A stretch of DNA of 64,000 nucleotides from Symsagittifera roscoffensis (Eukaryota > Xenacoelomorpha > Acoela > Convolutidae): NCBI RefSeq assembly GCF_963678635.1, contig NC_087065.1:25193254-25257253 (forward strand), read 5' to 3'. Shown here piece after piece: positions 59,201 through 64,000 of the stretch. Each line of letters opens with the position of its first letter. Positions within the stretch are counted from its first letter, which is position 1. The notes under the pieces are model-generated. The model did no database searches and was not told where the DNA came from. It saw only the letters and a program-made list of their open reading frames with translations. The position numbers and the translations under genes are program-made.

Positions 59201-62200
59201 AATAATCGCTTGCTTCCAACTGTCGCTTGGTTGCAATTGTCGCTTGCTCCCAGTTGTCGCTTCCTCCCAATTGTCGCCGGCTCCCAATTGTCACCTGCTC
59301 CCAATTTTTGCTTGCTCCCATTGTTCGCTGGCTCCCAATTCTCGCTCCCTCCCAATTAAAGCTTGCTTCCATTTGTCGCTTGATCCCAATTGTTACTTGC
59401 TCAGAATTGTCGCTTAATCCAAAAGTTCGCTTGCTTCAAATCATCGCTTACTTCCAATTGTCTTTTGACTCCAATTATCGCATGCTCCAAGTTGTCGCTT
59501 GCTCCAAGTTGTCGCTTGTTCCAAGTTGTCCTTGCTCCTAGTTGTCGCTTCCTCCCAATTGTCGCCGGCTCCCAATTGTCACCTGCTCCCAATTTTTGCT
59601 TGCTCCCATTGTTCGCTGGCTCCCAATTCTCGCTCCCTCCCAATTAAAGCTTGCTTCCATTTGTCGCTTGCTCCCAATTGTTACTTGCTCAGAATTGTCG
59701 CTTAATCCAAATGTTCGCTCTCTCCTAATTATCGCCTACTCTCAGTTATCGCTTGCTCCCAATTATCGCTTGCTCCCAATAATCGCTTGCTTCCAACTGT
59801 CGCTTGGTTGCAATTGTCGCTTGCTCCCAGTTGTCGCTTGCTCCCAGTTGTCGCTTGCTCCCAGTTGTCGCTTGCTCCCAGTTGTCGCTTGCTCTCAGTT
59901 TTCGCTTGCTCCCAGATGTCGCTTGCTCCTATTTATCGCTTGCTCCCAATTGTCGCTTGCTCTCAATGGTCGCTTGCTCCCATTATTCGCTTGCTCCCAA
60001 TGTTCGCTTGCTTCCAATTGTCAACGGCTCCCAGTTGTCGCTTGCTGCCAATTGTCGCTTGCTCCCATTTATCGCTTGCTCCCAATTGTCAACGGCTCCC
60101 AGTTGTCGCTTGCTCCCAAATATGGCTTGCTCCCAATTGTCGCTTCCTCCCAATTGTCGCTTGCTGTCAAGGCTCGCTTGCTTCCAACTGTCGCTTGCTC
60201 CTAAAGGTCGATTGCTCCAAACTTTTGCTTGCTGACATTATTCGCTAGCTCCCGTTTCTCGCTTCCTCCAAGTTTTCGCTTACTCCCAATTGTCGCTTGC
60301 TCCCAACTGTCGCTTGCTCAAAAATGTCGCTTGCTCCCAGTTGTTGCTTGCTCAGAATTGTCGCTTAATCCTAATGTTCGCTTGCTCCTATTTATCCAAT
60401 TGTCGCTTGCTTGCAATTGTCGCTTGCTCCCAATTGTGACTCGCTCCCAGTTGTCGCTTAATCACAATTGTTGCTTGCTCCAATTTATCCCAAGCTCCCA
60501 AATCTCGCTTCTCCCCAATTACCGCTTGCTCCCAATTGTCGCCTGCTCACATTTTTCGCTTGCTCCCAGTTGTCGCTTGCTCCCAGTTGTCGATTGCCCC
60601 CAATTGTCGCTTGCTCCCAATTGTCGCTTGCTCCAATTTATCGCAAGCTCCCAAATCTCGCTTCTCCCCAATTGCCGCTTGCTCCCAATTGTCGCCTGCT
60701 CACATTTGTCGCTTGCTCCCAGTTGTCGCTTGCTCCCAGTTGTCGCTTGCTCCCAGTTGTCGCTTGCTCCCAGTTGTCGCTTGCTCCCAGTTGTCGCTTG
60801 CTCCCAGTTGCCGCTTTCTCCCAGTTGTCGCTTGCTCCCAGCTGTCACTTGCTCCCAATTGTCAATTGCTCCCAGTTGTCGATTGCCCCCAATTTTCGCT
60901 TGCTCCCAATTGTCGCTTGCTCCCCAATTGTCGCTTGCTCCCAATTGTCGCCTGCTCACATTTGTCGCTTGCTCACATTTTTCGCTTGCTCCCAGTTGTC
61001 GCTTGCTCCCATTTGCCGCTTTCTCCAAGTTGTCGCTTGCTCCCAGCTGCCACTTGCTCCCAGTTGTCGCTTGCTCCCAGCTGTCACTTGCTCCCAATTG
61101 TCAATTGCTCCCAGTTGTCGATTGCCCCCAATTGTCGCTTGCTCCCAATTGTCGCTTGCTCCAATTTATCGCAAGCTCCCAAATCTCGCTTCTCCCCAAT
61201 TGTCGCTTGCTCCCAATTGTCGCCTGCTCACATTTGTCGCTTGCTCCAAATTGTCGCTTGCTCCCAGTTGTCGCTTGCTCCCAGTTGTCGCTTGCTCCCA
61301 GTTGCCGCTTTCTCCCAGTTGTCGCTTGCTCCCAGCTGTCACTTGCTCCCAATTGTCAATTGCTCCTGGTTGTCGATTGCCCCCAATTGTCGCTTGCTCC
61401 CAATTGTCGCTTGCTCCTAAAGGTCGATTGCGCCAAACTTTTGCTTTCTGACATTATTCGCTAGCTCCCGTTTCTCGCTTCCTCCAAGTTTTCGCTTACT
61501 CCCAATTGTCGCTTGCTCCCAATTGTCGCTTGCTCAAAAATGTCGCTTGCTCCCAGTTGTTGCTTGCTCAGAATTGTCGCTTAATCCTAATGTTCGCTTG
61601 CTCCTATTTATCCAATTGTCGCTTGCTTGCAATTTTCGCTTGCTCCCAATTGTGACTCGCTCCCAGTTGTCGCTTGCTCACAATTGTTGCTTGCTCCAAA
61701 AGCTCGCTTGCTCCCAATTATCGATTACTCCCAATTATCGCTTGCTCCTAACTGGCGCTTGCTCCCAAATGTCGCTTGCTCCCAACTTTTGCTTGCTCCC
61801 ATTGTTCGCTAGCTCCCAATTCTCGCTTCCTCCCAGTTTTCGCTTGCTCCCAATTGTCGCTTACTTCCAATTGTCTTTTGAATCCAATTATCGCATGCTC
61901 CAAGTTGTCGCTTGCTCCAAGTTGTCGCTTGCTCCCAGTTGTCGCTTGCTCCCAGTTGTCGCTTGCTCCCAGTTGCCGCTTTCTCCCAGTTGTCGCTTGC
62001 TCCCAGCTGTCACTTGCTCCCAATTGTCAATTGCTCCTGGTTGTCGATTGGCCCCAATTGTCGCTTGCTCCCAATTGTCGCTTGCTCCTAAAGGTCGATT
62101 GCGCCAAACTTTTGCTTACTGACATTATTCGCTAGCTCCCGTTTCTCGCTTCCTCCAAGTTTTCGCTTACTCCCAATTGTCGCTTGCTCCCAATTGTCGC

Positions 62201-63640
62201 TTGCTCCCAATTGTCGCTTGCTCAAAAATGTCGCTTGCTCCAATTTATCGCAAGCTCCCAAATCTCGCTTCTCCCCAATTGCCGCTTGCTCCCAATTGTC
62301 GCCTGCTCACATTTGTCGCTTGCTCCCAGTTGTCGCTTGCTCCCAGTTGTCGCTTGCTCCCAGTTGTCGCTTGCTCCCAGTTGTCGCTTGCTCCCAGTTG
62401 TCGCTTGCTCCCAGTTGCCGCTTTCTCCCAGTTGTCGCTTGCTCCCAATTGTCGCCTGCTCACATTTTTCGCTTGCTCCCAGTTGTCGCTTGCTCCCAGT
62501 TGTCGATTGCCCCCAATTGTCGCTTGCTCCCAATTGTCGCTTGCTCCAATTTATCGCAAGCTCCCAAATCTCGCTTCTCCCCAATTGCCGCTTGCTCCCA
62601 ATTGTCGCCTGCTCACATTTGTCGCTTCCTCCAAGTTTTCGCTTACTCCCAATTGTCGCTTGCTCCCAATTGTCGCTTGCTCCCAATTGTCGCTTGCTCC
62701 CAATTGTCGCTTGCTCAAAAATGTCGCTTGCTCCCAGTTGTTGCTTGCTCAGAATTGTCGCTTAATCCTAATGTTCGCTTGCTCCTATTTATCCAATTGT
62801 CGCTTGCTTGCAATTGTCGCTTGCTCCCAATTGTGACTCGCTCCCAGTTGTCGCTTGCTCACAATTGTTGCTTGCTCCAAAAGCTCGCTTGCTCCCAATT
62901 ATCGATTACTCCCAATTATCGCTTGCTCCTAACTGGCGCTTGCTCCCAAATGTCACTTGCTCCCAACTTTTGCTTGCTCCCATTGTTCGCTAGCTCCCAA
63001 TTCTCGCTTCCTCCCAGTTTTCGCTTGCTCCCAATTGTCGCTTACTTCCAATTGTCTTTTGAATCCAATTATCGCATGCTCCAAGTTGTCGCTTGCTCCA
63101 AGTTGTCGCTTGTTCCAAGTTGTCCTTGCTCCTAGTTGTCGCTTCCTCCCAATTGTCGCCGGCTCCCAATTGTCACCTGCTCCCAATTTTTGCTTGCTCC
63201 CATTGTTCGCTGGCTCCCAATTCTCGCTCCCTCCCAATTAAAGCTTGCTTCCATTTGTCGCTTGATCCCAATTGTTACTTGCTCAGAATTGTCGCTTAAT
63301 CCAAATGTTCGCTTGCTTCAAATCATCGCTTACTTCCAATTGTCTTTTGAATCCAATTATCGCATGCTCCAAGTTGTCGCTTGCTCCAAGTTGTCGCTTG
63401 CTCCAAGGTGTCGCTTGTTCCAAGTTGTCCTTGCTCCTAGTTGTCGCTTCCTCCCAATTGTCGCCGGCTCCCAATTGTCACCTGCTCCCAATTTTTGCTT
63501 GCTCCCATTGTTCGCTGGCTCCCAATTCTCGCTCCCTCCCAATTAAAGCTTGCTTCCATTTGTCGCTTGCTCCCAATTGTTACTTGCTCAGAATTGTCGC
63601 TTAATCCAAATGTTCGCTCTCTCCTAATTATCGCCTACTC
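56282..63640 (+). repeat. Right-hand higher-order region: ~3.92-kb duplication and 288-bp repeats
   Basis: The 56282-57543 block reappears around 60468-61464 (offset about 3921). Within 58007-59720 a 288-bp repeat (17 units minus one base) marked by GTCGCCGGCTCCC starts near 58050, 58338, 58677, 58965, 59254 and 59542. One spacing is 339 bp (288 + 51). Further copies lie near 63136 and 63440. Confidence 0.75.
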
Positions 63641-64000
63641 TCAGTTATCGCTTGCTCCCAATTATCGCTTGCTCCCAATTATCGCTTGCTTCCAACTGTC
63701 GCTTGGTTGCAATTGTCGCTTGCTCCCAGTTGTCGCTTGCTCCCAGTTGTCGCTTGCTCCCAGTTGTCGCTTGCTCCCAGTTGTCGCTTGCTCTCAGTTT
63801 TCGCTTGCTCCCAGATGTCACTTGCTCCTATTTATCGCTTGCTCCCAATTGTCGCTTGCTCTCAATGGTCGCTTGCTCCCATTATTCGCTTGCTCCCAAT
63901 GTTCGCTTGCTTCCAATTGTCAACGGCTCCCAGTTGTCGCTTGCTGCCAATTGTCGCTTGCTCCCATTTATCGCTTGCTCCCAATTGTCAACGGCTCCCA

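Larger units (their letters stand above)
11032..64000 (+). repeat. Giant 17-bp satellite array, consensus CCCAATTGTCGCTTGCT
   Basis: Starts after the non-repeat flank near 11032 and runs without visible foreign insertion to the window end, so its true length is unknown (at least 52.9 kb, about 3,100 units). Units are head-to-tail in a single orientation. The consensus is 53% GC and 71% pyrimidine on this strand, against AT-rich flanks. Every consensus unit holds one CpG, one CAATTG palindrome (MfeI site) and a CCAAT. Frequent variants are CCCAG in place of CCCAA, TTGC or TCAC in place of TCGC, and AATGTTCGC or AATGCTCGC. Shortened units such as CCCAAAATTGCTTGCA (16 bp) and CCCAATTGCGCTTGCT (16 bp) also recur. 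The consensus lacks stops in all six frames, giving cyclic peptides LSLAPNCRLLPIVACSQ (+) and GASDNWEQATIGSKRQL (-). I interpret these as non-coding. Confidence 0.97.

Noticed and set aside
11032-64000. Hundreds of ORFs of 60-613 codons encoding LSLAPNCRLLPIVACSQ-like or GASDNWEQATIGSKRQL-like repeats
   Set aside because: They arise on both strands and in all frames because the 17-bp unit lacks stop codons. Higher-order periods such as 425, 713 and 2800 are not multiples of 3, and 15-, 16- and 18-bp units break frame freely. No signal of coding constraint is visible.
11032-64000. CRISPR array
   Set aside because: There are no unique spacers between repeats: the 17-bp units are directly adjacent, the context is eukaryotic and no cas genes are present.
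11032-64000. CENP-B box in the 17-bp unit
   Set aside because: The unit is also 17 bp but does not fit the TTCG....A..CGGG pattern in either orientation.

Overview
The window is eukaryotic, most likely from an animal genome. It is AT-rich on its left side and holds no bacterial-style operons. Its recognisable genes belong to a Ty3/gypsy-like LTR retrotransposon, and no host gene could be identified with confidence. The species cannot be named from what is visible.

Layout. (1) 1-6699: a retrotransposon on the minus strand, cut off by the window start. Read 5' to 3' (right to left) it has a candidate 300-bp LTR (6699-6400) with a primer-binding-site candidate, a long leader, a small basic ORF, a 768-codon Gag ORF, a zinc-knuckle/nucleocapsid frame, and a Pol frame with a retropepsin that runs off the window just before reverse transcriptase. 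A canonical A-AAA-AAC slippery heptamer lies in the correct phase in the Gag/Pol overlap. The copy looks decayed: there is a register change inside Gag and an in-frame TGA after the zinc knuckle. (2) 6700-11030: non-coding, repeat-rich DNA. It holds a near-perfect 126-bp snap-back palindrome, a 794-bp MITE-like element with 39-bp terminal inverted repeats, AATCGATTAT repeats, a G12 tract, an inverted-repeat pair about 340 bp apart, and a CpG-rich repeat island ending in 30-bp tandem units. (3) About 11032-64000: one enormous head-to-tail tandem array of a 17-bp unit (consensus CCCAATTGTCGCTTGCT, about 3,100 units). It runs off the right edge with no visible foreign insertion.

The array is the main feature. 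Its consensus has no stop codon in any of six frames. Because 17 is not a multiple of 3, all three frames of a strand read the same cyclic 17-residue peptide. The hundreds of ORFs in this region are therefore by-products of the repeat, not genes. On top of the 17-bp period lie nested higher-order repeats (offsets near 288, 425, 697, 713, 768, 884, 933, 935, 1357, 1537, 2800, 2940 and 3096 bp), some apparently identical between copies. This points to recent repeated block amplification. Each unit carries one CpG, and its TG and CA decay products are among the commonest variants, as expected if the array is methylated in the germ line.
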